Positions 36,226-49,493 of a stretch of DNA of 64,000 nt are shown in pieces. Numbering within the stretch: position 1 is the first letter of the stretch; every line of letters begins with the position of its first letter. The position numbers were made by a program, and so were the translations under genes. Under the pieces are notes generated by a model. That model was not told the DNA's origin and searched no databases. It saw nothing but the letters and a program-made list of their open reading frames with translations. Source of the DNA: Perca fluviatilis (lineage: Eukaryota; Chordata; Actinopteri; Perciformes; Percidae). Location of the stretch: contig NC_053116.1 of assembly GCF_010015445.1 (NCBI RefSeq), positions 35,125,285 to 35,189,284 of the forward strand, read 5' to 3'.

Positions 36226-37858
36226 GAATAATTGGTCTTCATTCGATCTGCAGGACGTTGTATGCAGGCTGAACATGTGACTTTAGTGCCTTGTTTAACC
36301 GTTTAATTGACAACACAACAATCCAGGTCTTAGCGACACTGTGTGGAGCTACTGTCGATGAAAATGTCCGATTTAAGCTTTGTGATAACTTGTGTCTTTT
36401 CAACATGAGGGGATTTGCGATGATACAAGTTGAATTCATCTATAGGCAAGCAGCTCCAGGGGGCCAGATGTATGAACGACATGTACGCACAAAACCACGC
36501 ACATGCCTTTTCCCACACATATTTATAAAGGGAAAAATATGTGTAACTCCCTTGTACCATACCACCATGCGAGAGCAAGCCAAGTGGGATATGTTGAAGT
36601 GGAAATGAAAAATAAGGTGAGACATAGAATGTAAAAAAAAAAAAAAAACAGTTTGCTTTCAGCAACACTCACTTTAATTTGTGTGACATTTTATTTTTCC
36701 TTTTTGTTTTTTTTAAATGATATAATTTATCGTGAGACATTCTGTAAACTGTTATTAACTAAATAATTGTTAGCTGATTTCTTGCTAATTATGGGCCTTT
36801 TGATGAGAATTGAGACATCACTGCTGCTGATAGTTTACAGGTGATGAATAGTGACACTGTGGGTGCTATGAGTAGCCGCAGCCGTGCATAATGGTTGTGC
36901 GTAAGGATGGCTGCTCCGGCTTCGTGGGAAGAAGCTATAAGATGAGAACTAGTATTTTGCGATCGATCTGGTTTCCTGGCTCGCGCTTTAGGCTTCCAAG
37001 GGCTTCAAGGATCCGGCTTTAGCGCGCCAGACCCAGAGAAACCATGCAATTCCTATCAGTCTTCAGGTTTTGGGAACTCTTGGGTTCCTTGCAACGGGGA
37101 CGTTTCAGAGGGAGCTGGCGGACAGGCCTGGAATATCTCCGTCAACATTAAGCCGTGTCCCGTCCATCCTGTGTGTTACGGCCAGGGCTGCGCTGCTCTT
37201 CTCCCGTCCTAACAAGCTGCAGAACCACTCCCTGGGATCGGTGCCTTCGCTGGAGGATTCCCCTGTCCGGATTGGTCGGGCGTTTTCAGACTGGCTCTAA
37301 TCGTTTTTTTTTTTTTGACTGACGACACCAGTCCAGTCCACCAAATCCAGCGGCTGTCTTGTCCAATCACGGAGATTTGAAATGACATCTGGGACTCCCA
37401 ACCGGGACCGCTGTGATTTTTTTCATTGAACAGTTCACCACTGTGCTTCTTAGAGACGTTGTTAGATGGGATGGTGTGTACTTGAACCTTGTGTTTTCTC
37501 TTGAAATGTTGAACTAGTTTTGTGGTTTTGGGACTGAGCAGGGATTAGTTTGTTTTTGTGTGTTTGCATTTTCCTTTTTTTATTTTATTTTTTTTATTTA
37601 TTTTTTTTGTTCTTAAATCAACAGTCGTTGCTCCTTTTTATTAATATATACTGTAGATGGGCAGGTATTTGTTTGTCTTGTATTTTCTTTGGCTTGTTCA
37701 CCAGCTTAACAACTGTGAATTTAACTCCGTAGTGTTTGGTTTGTTTACTGGTTGAGCGCCATCCCCTGCTGTTTTCCTTATGTGCCAACTTCAGTGGCTT
37801 GATCTGCGATGTTGTACTGGTTTTCTATTTTGTCGCTTGTTTTCTGTGGTCCTTGGAC

Positions 37859-37864
37859 AATAAA
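37859..37864 (+). terminator. candidate polyadenylation signal of the GnT-IV gene
   Basis: AATAAA in a T/GT-rich 3' flank, 1.8 kb after the stop. The intervening 36058-37858 would be 3'UTR, including a SINE at 36100-36225 and an A16 run near 36634. Inference from position. Confidence 0.4.
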
Positions 37865-37885
37865 TGGCCATCTACACCTGGTTAC

Positions 37886-39473
37886 ACCAGCTTATGTTCT
37901 TGCTTTATCCCAAGCTTAAATGTTATATATTTATAAACATTTAAGAAAATGCATTATGGATCAGTCTGACTGTTTTTTGTTGTTGTCTTAGATTCAGATT
38001 CTGCTTTTTAATTGCGTGATTTTTCTATTCTAGTTATTTAATGAGCATTGTTGAGGCCTGAGATTTTTAGTGCCAATGAATACTTCTGTAATTGTTGTGG
38101 CACATGACATAAAACCTTGAACACACCTACTAGAGGCGGTTATTTGCATTGTCCATTGTTTTTAAATGTTGACTTGAAGAGGAGTGAGTAAGCGAACTCA
38201 CTGGAACTCGTGGTTTTACAACATGTGAGTCATAAGTCATTGAGTCAGGGCCATTCTGTGTTCCCAAGGATTACGCTGCTCAAAGTATGGAAAACCGGGT
38301 TAGACTGTAGGACGAGATGTCCCTAATCAGAACACGCCCGTTACTACGACCACACCTAGAGCTTTGCAGTGTTCAGGACTTTGTTCATGCCCCATCTTTG
38401 ATGGTAAACTTGCAGAATGTGCACTTTTAGGTAATTTATGTTGATGTCAAAGTCAGAGGTGGAAAGAGTACAAAAATATTCTACTTAAGGATTACTTTGA
38501 ACTTTTACTTAAGTACAAGTATTATAGTATAAAAATCTAGTAAAAGTTAGTTACTTTTTAACAGTGAGTGGAGATATACTTTTTTATATTTATACCTATT
38601 TAAATATCTTATTTATACTAATTTTATGAAATCAGTTGTTTGCAATTTGTTAAGGGCACAGAGCCAAAAGCGACAAACCTTTAAAAAAAGCAACAACAAA
38701 CATTTTTGATGAGTTAACTGACAGATAATTTGCCAAAAACGTTATTTCCTTCTTTCTTTTTTTAACTCCGTAACAGATTTGATTTCAAATCTAGCAAAGT
38801 ACAATACTTCAAACAAAACCTACTTAAGTAAAAGTGAAATTACAGATTTTAATAAACTACTCGTAAAAGTACACAAAAAAACTACTCCATTACAGTAACG
38901 AGAGTAATTGTAATTTGTTACTTTCCACCTCTGGTTATAGCCTGTGTGTTCTTGGAGAAGAGACCCAACATTGGATTTTCCCAGTTTTAATCAATGTGTT
39001 CTCCTTTTATTCCTGCCAGATAGTGTAAAGGTTCAGATTTGTTTCTTTTTTATACATACGGGCCGTCATGTATATAAGTATACTCCAATAAAAATTGGTT
39101 CTGATGCTGCAAAAATGTTGCTAAACCTGTCCCAGCATACTGTATGAGATGGCGCCAGACCACACCACTGACAAATGCATGATATCTACAGTTAACCCCT
39201 GCTTCCACTGAAGAGAGAACCATTGTTTAATCTTTTACATTGTTTAATATGACTGAAACTCTTATGGTTACTCTGGTAAGCTGATATTGTAGAGGGATAA
39301 TACAAATATCATATAGAAAGTGTAACCATAAAACACATAGAAGCCACACACAAAGAGGAGGGAGAATACAAATAACTTTTGGAGAAAAAAAAGGTGATGA
39401 CCATGTTCGTCATGATTTGTGAGTAACAACCAGCCACGTTAAAATAAGTCAAAACTAGGACAGTTGACAGGCA
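37886..39473. other. intergenic, GnT-IV to cfap126
   Basis: A/T-rich. Holds one MITE (38454-38933). I see no coding signal in the remainder. Confidence 0.5.
38454..38933. mobile_element. hAT-like MITE, CAGAGGTGGAAAG termini
   Basis: CAGAGGTGGAAAG left, CTTTCCACCTCTG right (13-bp perfect inverted ends); interior of ACTTAAGTA-type repeats. Flanking 8-mers do not match. Confidence 0.6.
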
Positions 39474-39479
39474 TTTAAT
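39474..39479 (-). terminator. candidate cfap126 polyadenylation signal
   Basis: ATTAAA on the minus strand about 50 nt past the stop codon. No downstream evidence beyond position. Confidence 0.3.
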
Positions 39480-39530
39480 TTTGTGGGTATTTTTTTTTTT
39501 TTTCATCCACCACAAATGAAATGAAGAAGT

Positions 39531-39710
39531 TCACTGCTCTTGCTGTTCATCTTTGTGCCCATGCTCAGAGGAGGTCGGCCCTTCTTGGCTGGCTGCTTCT
39601 GCTGATACATTGCTGGCTGGTCTCACCTTGCCAGTGTCGGGCCTGCTGTCGAGTACTGGCCCAGCTGCAGGACAAAGGGCAGCACTGTCCTGCTGTACAT
39701 CCTCATTGTT
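39531..39710 (-). CDS. cfap126: cfap126 last coding exon
   Basis: 59 codons plus TGA. Acceptor cttccag. Encodes a low-complexity Q/E/S-rich tail ending HKDEQQEQ. The reading frame is open across the whole exon, but the sequence is not conserved enough for me to confirm it by family memory. Confidence 0.72.
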   Translation of the reverse strand, partial: NNEDVQQDSAALCPAAGPVLDSRPDTGKVRPASNVSAEAASQEGPTSSEHGHKDEQQEQ

Positions 39711-40512
39711 CTGGAAGTAATGATACGATGAGATAAACCTTTATTGATCCCCAGAGGGAAAAATGCAGGTGTTGGCAGCAGCACAAGGCTATAAATACGT
39801 ACAGATATAGGGAAGTAAAAAAGAAGCAGTCTATACAATACAACTAGTATACGAAGAGAAGGGGAAATAGAAATAATACAAGAGAAATTATAGACTAAAT
39901 TAAACTTTCTAAAAAAAACTTGAAAAGAAAATCTAGGTCTGCTCAAACATTACACCTTAACTTTGATGACTGCCTGCTATGAAATAGCCACCCTGTGGGA
40001 ATCAGTATTGGGCTTTTGAAATAGATATTGTGAAAAGTAAAAAAATATATATATATTAATTAATTAAAAGATATTACAGGACCAAAATGTATGTTTATGT
40101 GTGTTGCCTCCTGTTAGAAGCTTACCTGCTGGCCAACATCCTGCAGCCTATCTGTGTCTTTGCTGCCTCTGTGTGGCTGAGATTTGCCAGTGTGCTGTGG
40201 GTCAATGCCCCACGACTTCAGCATGTTGAGACCATCCACAGAGCGGCCTGTAGGGTTTATGCGGTGGGCTGGGATACGAGCAGGTAGATCCCAGGTCCCC
40301 TTAAAGTCTGTCCATGCACTGCCCTTCTATATAGCATCACACAAACACACACACACGGGGTTGGAGTCAAACAACCATTCACAAGATCAGCGATTAAGAA
40401 AGAGAAAGGCCTATGATGTGCTCTAACCTTCACCACTCCTGGGAGCAGATGTCCTCTTTCATCGGCAATAAAGGTGGTGTGGCCCTCATGTGCAGTGGGT
40501 CTCTACACACAC

Positions 40513-40570
<58 letters not shown>

Positions 40571-40856
40571 ACACACACGTGAGCTGGACTAATTCAATCA
40601 AATTTTCAGTACTACTCTTGAAAATACCAGGCAATATGAAATACAACCGAACTACCTCTTTAAAGTGCTTAACGTTAGTCTCGCACCAGTTCTGCAGTCG
40701 ACGCGGCTTGAATGCACTGTCATACTGCGGATGGAAGTTACAATATATGTCAGAAATGTATGAAGTAAAACAGTAGAACATAGCAGAATGTGTTAGCCTA
40801 ATGTTTTCCCAGAAGGCACGTATTTAGGTTACCTGGTTTGCCGAGTAACTGAACAT
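39531..40856 (-). CDS. cfap126: Flattop / cilia- and flagella-associated protein 126
   Basis: A five-exon gene on the minus strand: 40833-40856, 40656-40724, 40434-40502, 40126-40326, 39531-39710. All junctions are GT/AG and phase 0, giving 180 aa (mammalian protein about 177). Flattop is a microtubule inner protein of motile-cilia doublets and helps position basal bodies in multiciliated cells. Family hallmarks: N-terminal MFSYSANQ then YDSAFKPRRLQNW (residues 1-21), HEGHTTFIADERGHLLPGV (residues 36-54, the signature), and FKGTWDLPARIPAHRINPT (from residue 62). The tail is poorly conserved and ends with stop TGA at 39531-39533. No single exon exceeds 201 nt, so ORF scans miss it. A (TG)n microsatellite abuts the exon-3 acceptor. 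Head to head with ccnq. Identity rests on remembered family motifs; the correct phase of all five exons makes chance very unlikely. Confidence 0.9.
40126..40326 (-). CDS. cfap126: cfap126 coding exon 4
   Basis: 67 codons with FKGTWDLPARIPAHRINPT. The only acceptor that keeps the frame is ctatatag before KGSAW; the more 3' cag at gggcag would shift into a stop. Donor gtaagc. Confidence 0.88.
40434..40502 (-). CDS. cfap126: cfap126 coding exon 3 (signature exon)
   Basis: 23 codons with HEGHTTFIADERGHLLPGV. The acceptor is a run of about 75 nt of TG repeat ending gtgtag; the donor is gtgaag. Confidence 0.9.
40500..40578. repeat. (CA)n microsatellite in cfap126 intron
   Basis: Read on the minus strand as (TG)n immediately before the cfap126 exon-3 acceptor. 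Confidence 0.95.
40656..40724 (-). CDS. cfap126: cfap126 coding exon 2
   Basis: 23 codons, YDSAFKPRRLQNW to KHFKE. Acceptor ccgcag, donor gtagtt. Confidence 0.88.
40833..40856 (-). CDS. cfap126: cfap126 coding exon 1
   Basis: Eight codons, MFSYSANQ, then donor gtaacc. The family N-terminus also ends in YSANQY, and the Y opens the next exon. Confidence 0.85.
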
Positions 40857-41859
<1,003 letters not shown>

Positions 41860-42001
41860 ATGGAGGGTCCATCCTCTCGTGTACAGGCCACCCGGGACCG
41901 ACCGCTGTGGCCGGCGGGCAGGAGAGAGTCTGGCGGTGATGCGGAGTCCGACCGGGACATAAAAACACACTTTCGTGTCTGTCGCTTCATTATGGAGACA
42001 G
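41860..42001 (+). CDS. ccnq: ccnq coding exon 1
   Basis: 142 nt starting with ATG. An in-frame TAA lies immediately upstream, which fixes the start. Ends at METG with a split glycine; donor gtaacg. Confidence 0.92.
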
Positions 42002-45000
42002 GTAACGTTTACTCGTGTGTCAACAAGTCATTTCCTCAGAATAAAAAGTGTAACGTTACTGTTGAAGTGATTTTCTGTCAGAAAAAGAAAGAAACATTAA
42101 AAGTGATGAATGATTAAAAAAAACAACAAAAAAAACTAAGTTAAAAATGTTGACATATGGGCTTTTTCTTGTCCAGGAGGAAATGGGCTTCTTTGAACAG
42201 TGAGATACATGGTGCTCTGCTAGAAATGTAGAAAAAATATAGAAGCCCCGAAATGTTCCTCTCTATGTAATACAGAATGTGTCAATTTAATGTATGCTGG
42301 CTTTTCTTAATCATTTAGGTCTACTGTTAAATTCATGATTGATTGTGTAGTACTTTTTTTTTTTTTTTTTTGTAAGAAGATTGAGGTAATATTATGCAAG
42401 TTAGAAATCTTACTAGATTTTTTTGGGGGGATTCAAATAAATAATGTGAGGTAAAGTGAAATGAAATGGCAATTCTGTAAAATGATCATGGCATATTTAA
42501 TGTGACTTATAATTACTAAATAAATGTATAGATATATGCAATGGAGTCAATGGAAACACCCAATTTGGTTTAGAAATGAGTGTACCCTTAAAGAGTTTTC
42601 TGCTGCTTCCTCCTTCCTTGCTCAGGAGTGAAGCTGGGTATGCGCTCGGTGCCTGTGACCACGGCGTGTGTGTTGTACCACCGTTTCTTTGAACGTGTCA
42701 GCCTGCATGCGTATGAGCCCTACCTGGTGGCCATGAGCTGTGTGTACCTGGCTGGCAAAGTGGAGGAGCAGCACATCAGGACCCGTGACATCCTCAACGT
42801 AAGCCATAGGTAATATGCATGGTCCTGCCTGCAGTAAACACTGCTGTATGACCACATTGAAACCCTACTGCAGAGCAAAAATACTCAAACTGTTAACTTC
42901 ACATAATTCACATGGAAACACAGTAAGTCCTCTTTTAGATGTTGAATGTGACTTGAGAACTAAAGAGTTTTGTCTTGACTTTCTGAACTCTGTTGTCACC
43001 GGTGAGGACATTTAATTAAAACCAATAATATCATTGATTTTCATCTCATAGAACTGGCTAATTAATTCAATTTCAATAACATTTTATTTATAGTGTCACA
43101 TCATAACAGGAGTTCTGGCAATTTGACACTACTCATTTACTTACTGGGTGCTTAATCAGCCAATAAATGAAGAAAAACAAAAAAATCTTTGTGTGTATTA
43201 CTGTTCAAAGTGGTCATCTTGAATACTGCTCACCTCCCTCTCTCCCTCCGTTCCTCCCTCGCAGGTATTTCAACAGTGGCAGTGCTCCTCTGGAGTGTGA
43301 CAAGGAGTTCTGGGATTTGAGGGACAGCGTGGTGCAGTGTGAGCTCCTTATCCTCCGACAGCTCAACTTCCACGTCTCCTTTGAACACCCTCACAAGGTA
43401 GGTGTTTGTGCATGTGTGCGTTTGTGCACGCGCAACTATATTCCTGTCTCCCCCTATTTAGTGTTGAGCCTCCTTGTCTGGCGCTGTTACTGTCTGACGT
43501 TGTCACGGTTGTCCAAATGCGTTTGTGTGTACAGTCGCTGTACCATCTGGGTCGAAGAAGTGTTCTCAAATATTAGTTGAAAATGCTGTATCACTTTCCT
43601 TGGTGTATTTTAAGCTTCTGTAATATCTTTTATTTAGTTTTTTTTTTGTACCTTGCATTCAGTGCTCCATAAACTGTAAGTCACTCATGTGTCTTGTGCG
43701 AATGACAGAACAGTCATCAAAATGATCAATCAAAAATGATTTTACTTACATGCTGGTGATCATTCTTACACACATTATCACTTTCGTCGCTTCAACTTAA
43801 GCCAGCGTTCCTCCCCATAGGTTGACTGCAGCAAACGTCATGGAGAACAATGAGGGCTAAAAACAGCAGCGCCGATCTGTTTTAACCGAATATTCTCTAG
43901 CTCAGCTAAAAACACAAAAACACAGAATCCGTCAGCACGTTAGCATGTCGTTGACTACCTGATGTTACAGACGTGAACTAGAGCCGGGCAATATATCGAT
44001 ATTATATCGATATATGAGGCTAGATATCGTCTTACATTTTGGATATCGTAATGTCCTTGTGTCTTTTCCTGGATTTAAAGGCTGCATTACAGTAGAGTGA
44101 TGTCATTTTCTGACCACACCAGACTGTTGTAACTGTTCCAGTATTTGCCTTTACCCACATAGTTATTATATCAACATAACTGATGATTATTTATCAAAAA
44201 ATCTCATTGTGTGCATATTTTGGGAAAGCACCAATTGTCAACCCTACAATATCACCACAATATCGTTATCGAGGTATTTGGTCATATCGTGATGTTTGAT
44301 TTTCTCCATATCGCCCAGCTCTAACATGAACTGACCACAGTCGAGGCCTCGTTCATGGACTCACGGCGGTGCGTCGCCGCTACAGAATGAATACAGGGAA
44401 ACACATTGGATATTAAGTTATTTTTGCCATTAAAAAATGATTTTTCTGGCCTGGCGGGCTGTCCAATTATAGGGGAAACACTGATAACAAACAAATGTAA
44501 CTGCTGTTTAACGTTAAATACAGAATGCTAACTGTACAGGATCATGTTGTCTTTCTTGTCTCCAGTATTTACTCCACTACCTGCTGTCTGTGAAGTCGCT
44601 CGTGAACCGCCACGCTTGGTCTCGAACCCCTATCGCTGAGACTTCCTGGGCGTTGCTTAGGGACTGTTACCATGGAGCTATGTGCATCCGCCACACACCC
44701 CAGCACATTGCCATAGCAACGCTGCACCTGGCTCTGAACAGCTACGGAGTGGAGCTGCCTGTCGGGGAGAAAGAGTGGTGGCAGGTGCGTGTTCCCTGCA
44801 ACGTGTTTATAATTACAGACCAAGGAGAGATAAGTGGTCAAACGTGTGTGTGTGCATATGGGTGAGCAACAGAGGCTATGGTCGCTTTCACACCTGTAGT
44901 AGACTTGCTGCGATTCGGTGAAGTTGCAACATTGTTGCATTTTTCATTTGGTGTGGTTTGTGTTGCACTTTATCAAACGCACCGAACATTGTAAAGAAAT

Positions 45001-46028
45001 GTCATGCAGTTGAAACGGTTGCTTGTTCATCGGACAGTAGTCTATATCCACAAAGTTCCACTTCCGGGATTGCTCCGGTGCCGCCGGATGTCCCTCTTTT
45101 CGGCCGGACGTCCGTTACCTTCCGCTTTCTTTGTGTTGTAATTTTAAGCTCCGGTCGATTTATGAAGACTATGGTCAACTGCTCCTCAGATCTGGACTAT
45201 CTGTCCAATCTGAGTTTTCTGTTTTGCACGACTAAAACAACTTTTGAACGTACACAGCTTTAAAAAATTAACAATAATTTGGAGGCACCACCCTGCAGTG
45301 ACTCCTGAGCTCCCCCTAGGGGTCCCGGACCCCATGTTGCACTGGTACCAAACAAAGAAATAGCACCTGGGACATCTTAAAGAAACCTCTGGGATGCAGT
45401 GTGCGCCATCCTGTTTCACATTTAGTGGAAGTTGGCGCGTGTGCAGTGTTTTTAGGTCGGTCCATAAGGGCCCTTCACGGTATGACAAACACAAACAGAA
45501 GCTGCAGCTTTGCGCAGGTGCTCTCTGCTTTTAGGGTCGTGCCGACAGCAACCGTCCAGCTTTGTACCGAGGATGTGACAAACATCCAGCTCCAGCCCAG
45601 TCTCCAAAGCACAAGTGCCTCTTGTAATTGTAAAAGTATTAGCTGAAGGGTGGGGGCAATTTATAGTTTTCCATTGTCAAACAATTTTGCAAATGAGGAC
45701 TCTTTTGTGTCAGCTTTGATTTTATAAGACACTATAGCCAAACGCTAATGAAAAAAAAAAGTCAGTATCTGTTGTGGTTTTCCGCTTCAGTCCTCCAGGC
45801 AATAAAATCTAGGTCGTTTTGAAATGGTGTGTGGACCTTTGATGTCTGCTGTTTATTGAGGCCAGGTGTGGAGCTGATGTCTGTTCGTGCGTGTGTGTGT
45901 GTGTGCGTGTGCGTGTGCACGTGTGTGTGTGCGTGTAGGTGCTGTGTGTGGACGTGACCAAAGCGGACATCGACGCTGTGATCTCTGACCTTCTTCAACT
46001 CTACGACATGGAGGCCAAGTGCATCTGA
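41860..46028 (+). CDS. ccnq: cyclin Q (cyclin-related protein FAM58)
   Basis: Complete 255-aa cyclin Q, the activating partner of CDK10; human loss causes STAR syndrome. Exons: 41860-42001, 42626-42809, 43265-43397, 44566-44784, 45939-46028; 768 nt, all phases consistent. The N-terminus is a variable, hydrophilic leader, then [12 protein letters not shown] leads into the cyclin box. [20 protein letters not shown] (residues 88-107) is the diagnostic cyclin-box core. [18 protein letters not shown] and FEHPHKYLLHYL follow, then the second half with [11 protein letters not shown]. Human protein is 248 aa, so length fits. Stop TGA 46026-46028. The start is the only ATG in the exon frame, downstream of an in-frame TAA at 41854-41856. 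The exon-5 acceptor is a TG-repeat tract. Confidence 0.95.
42626..42809 (+). CDS. ccnq: ccnq coding exon 2
   Basis: 184 nt, acceptor gctcag, donor gtaata. [14 protein letters not shown] then the KVEEQH core. An apparent donor at gtaagc after LN (42799) is rejected because the family continues NVS-RYFN, which needs the later donor. Confidence 0.94.
43265..43397 (+). CDS. ccnq: ccnq coding exon 3
   Basis: 133 nt after a pyrimidine-rich acceptor ending tcgcag. [20 protein letters not shown] to FEHPHK. Donor gtaggt. Confidence 0.94.
43979..44323. mobile_element. hAT-type MITE in ccnq intron 3
   Basis: TAGAGCCGGGCAATAT left and ATATCGCCCAGCTCTA right; ACGTGAAC (43971-43978) and ACATGAAC (44324-44331) as target duplication with one mismatch. 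345 bp, rich in ATATCG. Confidence 0.75.
44566..44784 (+). CDS. ccnq: ccnq coding exon 4
   Basis: 219 nt, acceptor tctccag, donor gtgcgt. [16 protein letters not shown] to VGEKEWWQ, phase 0 at both ends. Confidence 0.94.
45030..45199. mobile_element. repeat fragment shared with 57.3-57.44 kb
   Basis: TAGTCTATATCCAC, GGGATTGCTCCGGTG and GACTATGGT...AACTGCTCCTCAGATC recur in reverse complement at 57295-57440. In ccnq intron 4. Confidence 0.5.
45939..46028 (+). CDS. ccnq: ccnq last coding exon
   Basis: 29 codons plus stop: [20 protein letters not shown] then YDMEAKCI. The acceptor is gtgcgtgtag at the end of about 55 nt of GT repeat. Confidence 0.9.
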   Translation: MLCVDVTKADIDAVISDLLQLYDMEAKCI

Positions 46029-46798
46029 AGGACACACCTACGAGGCCCGCACATGGGAGACCCGTGAGAGTCGTTTTTGTCTCTCTGTGTGCGTTTACGT
46101 GTTTGTGCGGCACGAACATATATACGCCCGTGCGTATGTCGTTCGCTGCACGCGAGTGTCGGGGGTTCAGGTGCGATTGTGTAAGAGAAAGGAACACTTT
46201 GTATCGCCCCAGTTAGTCTGCGAGCTGTGACCAAAAAAAGAAAAAGAAAAAAACACCGCTGAACTACCGATTCCTGCCACCGTGGGGAGATATTTCTCTC
46301 TGTCTGGTCTCTGATCACCCAGCCCTGCAGAATACTGATGTGCTCTGGGATGTATCATCAGCACAAACACATCCCAGCACTCAGCAACAGAAATCTCTTC
46401 ACACTCCTCACGCATGCGAATGGTGACTGCAATTAGACATGTATTATGGAGTGGCGTTGTCCTAACACATTTCTGCATCAGCAGAATACTGGAATTAGAT
46501 GAGTTTCAGTCTTTATTGTATGATTAGAATGAAGACCACCTTGCTGCATATTTAATTTTCTGTACTGGATGTCAAACTTTCACGTATGAATGCACTGATT
46601 GGCTAAATGACCTCTTTAACTTAAGTGTTCCTGGTGATTGTAGTGGGATACCTCTCGGTTTACTAAGTCTTGTCTTGTGTGTTTTTACAGCGCAGCCATT
46701 CCCAGAGATATTTTCATGAATAGGTAACAAGATCGTTTGTACTTTTTTAGCGGTCGACCAAGCAGATGAATGTGTGTGTGTAAGTGATCTGCTGTATG
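46029..46798. other. ccnq 3' flank / probable 3'UTR
   Basis: Follows the ccnq stop. The first part is CpG- and GT-rich, then becomes A/T-rich. No convincing AATAAA before the hAT element, so the mRNA end is not located. Confidence 0.4.
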
Positions 46799-46806
46799 TT
46801 TTACAC

Positions 46807-47391
46807 CAGGGGTCTGCAACCTGCGGCTCCGGAGCCCCTCTCCAGCGGCTCCCTGTGGCTTTGACAAAAATTATATGGAAATGAATGTTTTATTTTTTAT
46901 TTTTTTTTATTTCAAATTTAATTTATTATTTTGTATGCCTAAAGTGATTCTTACATTCTCCATTTAGGCTACATAACATTTTGGTGCCTTATCCTCTAAA
47001 TTTTGCCAAACCTCAATGGCAGTCTTGAGTTTCCATAGCCTAGCTATGGATTACACGTGAAGACTGAATAGTGTGTAGAAATATTAATTTGCTTAACGCC
47101 ATGCCATGCTTGATCTGCCGCAGAAAATTGACAAACAGCAAAAAAAGTAATTGACATTTCCAGAACAAATTGTGATAGTTCAGAAAATTAAAGACACGCC
47201 CCTCTCTGCAAAGACTGTCAGAGACAAACATCATATTAACGAACGCTCGTTTAGACCTATTAGTAATGTTGTTAGGCTAATATAGATTTCATTATAAGGC
47301 TCAAGTACTGTATGTTTTGTGGCTCCAGATAGACTGATGTTATTTTTTGTGCCAAAAATGACTCTTTTGATGATAAAGTTGCTGATCCCTG
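46807..47391. mobile_element. hAT-type non-autonomous element
   Basis: CAGGGGTCTGCAACC left and AGTTGCTGATCCCTG right; TTTTACAC (46799-46806) and TTTTACAG (47392-47399) as 8-bp duplication with one mismatch. 585 bp. Confidence 0.75.
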
Positions 47392-48027
47392 TTTTACAGT
47401 AATGTTTCTGCGGTTACAATGAATTTGGACTTTGTATTGTTAAAAATTGAACACCCTGAGCTATCCTGTTTCAAGGATATACCTGGTGATATTCTATATT
47501 ATCTTGTCAATAACTGCCATAAAAATAACAATGAAGTGACGATATTCACAAGTATAGTCGGTGTATGAAAGCCTGTTGTATTTTCTCCCTCTATGTCACA
47601 GAGGTCCGTCGTTGTTAAAAACGCATCAATGAGCCACACCGTTGCTCTGGCTGACATGTTCCTTCATTGCCATTAACACACACACACACACACTGTAGTT
47701 TATTTGGACTCAATTCCAAAGACGCTGTCCTGCTGCCCTAAATACTGGCTAATTTCAACAATATCCCCTAGGATTAATAAAGTTCTATTTTATCTTAGAG
47801 AGTGAAGTGTGTATTAACCTGCTGCTGAAAAGACAACTCCAATGTCCCGTTGTTTTTTTTCGAAATTACTTACGGCTTTAAAAAAAGAAAGAAATTGAAA
47901 CTATAATTGTGACTTGGTTTTAAATTTACAAAAAAAAACAACAATGGGCTTGGTTGAGCTCTGGACAGACTGGGAAAAATCTTGAAGTATTGAGAGAAAG
48001 ACTAACACACTGTTGATAGATATTTAA

Positions 48028-48836
48028 AGGTGCTCTAAGCGATCCCGCGTTTTTTTTTTAGGCTACACCATTTTTTTGTCACACACAGCTAACATCTCCT
48101 CACTATCTGCTAGCTGTCTGTCCCCTGAACACACTGTAAAAAAACATCTCCTCACTATCTGCTAGCTGCCTGTCCCCTGAACACACTGTAAAAAACATCT
48201 CACTATCTGCTAGCTGCCTGTCCCCTGAACACACTGTAAAAAACATCTCCTCACTATCTGCTAGCTGCCTGTCCCCTGAACACACTGTAAAAAACATCTC
48301 CTCACTATCTGCTAGCTGTCTGTCCCCTAACACACTGTAAAAAACATCTCCTCACTATCTGCTAGCTGTCTGTCCCCTAACACACTGTAAAAAACATCTC
48401 CTCACTATCTGCTAGCTGTCTGTCCCCTGAACACACTGTAAAAAACATCTCCTCACTATCTGCTAGCTGTCTGTCCCCTGAACACACTGTAAAAAACATC
48501 TCCTCACTATCTGCTAGCTGTCTGTCCCCTGAACACACTGTAAAAAACATCTCCTCACTATCTGCTAGCTGTCTGTCCCCTGAACACACTGTAAAAAAAC
48601 ACGGTCTCTGTAGACAGCCCAGGCTCCACAAACGGCAACAAAAACAAAGTGGCCAACCTGCACCACCAAACATAAACAGCCTTCCAGCGTTCCAGCCAAT
48701 ACCCAACAAGAAGGATTTGGGGGTGGGGAGTTAGTGCACGGAAGGGAGGGAGAGGGGATGGGATGAGGAGGAGGAGGAGGGATACTTCAAACGTCAACAA
48801 GAAGTGCCGTCACCCAACATGGCTTTGAGCAGCTTT
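48028..48836. mobile_element. TTAA-type teleost repeat with internal 51-bp array, right end missing
   Basis: TTAA then AGGTGCTCTAAGCGAT at 48028; array 48091-48592; then GTAGACAGCCCAGGCTCC and a GAGGAGGAGG run. The expected inverted right terminus is not present. Confidence 0.5.
48091..48592. repeat. 51-bp minisatellite, 10 copies
   Basis: Unit core CATCTCCTCACTATCTGCTA then GCTGTCTGTCCCCTGAACAC and ACTGTAAAAAA. Because 51 is a multiple of three, the minus strand stays open as a 17-residue repeat (FFTVCSGDRQLADSEEM), an artefact. Confidence 0.95.
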
Positions 48837-49493
48837 TTAAAGAAGAAAATAACCCATAAGAAATGTTCAAGCTACTACGCAGCATCTCGCTACTGTGGAA
48901 AAAAGGAAAGACCATTTTATGGAAATCCTTAATTATCTGTCCTTTAATCATTACTTTCTCACGTCAACAAGTCATCGCACAGTCCAGTAGAACTCGAGCT
49001 TGGAGTAATAGAAATAATAAGGCAGAGTGGAAACGTTTGTTGTGGCAACGGTCACAAGTTCACCAGGCTCAATGTTCTACGATGTGATATTATTAGAGGC
49101 TAATGAACCTGTATTACTCCATGTAAGTTACATCAATTCATCCAAACACTACAGAGCAGTGCAACGACTCTGAGGAGGATTAAGAGACTTGAATTGAAGA
49201 GACTTTAATTGTTCATGTTTTTATCAAAGATGTATGTAAGAAATGATTGTGTGATTCCTGTATTGTTGACTATGGTCTCCCTTTGTGTCCCAGTTTAAGT
49301 TTACTTGGTATATTTCCTATTGTATGTAACTCAAGGAGTGATAAAAAAATATATATATATATTGACAATAAAGGGAAAGTCCAAAGTCTTTAAACGGTGT
49401 AGGGGATCTTTCAAATAATAATAATAATAATAATCCAAAGGAGGATTCTTCAATACAAGAACGCATTGTTCTGAATTACAAAGTAATGACCAT

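Noticed and set aside
48103..48709. Long minus-strand frame with a 17-residue repeat
   Set aside because: It exists only because the 51-bp minisatellite unit is divisible by three; no start context, no family.
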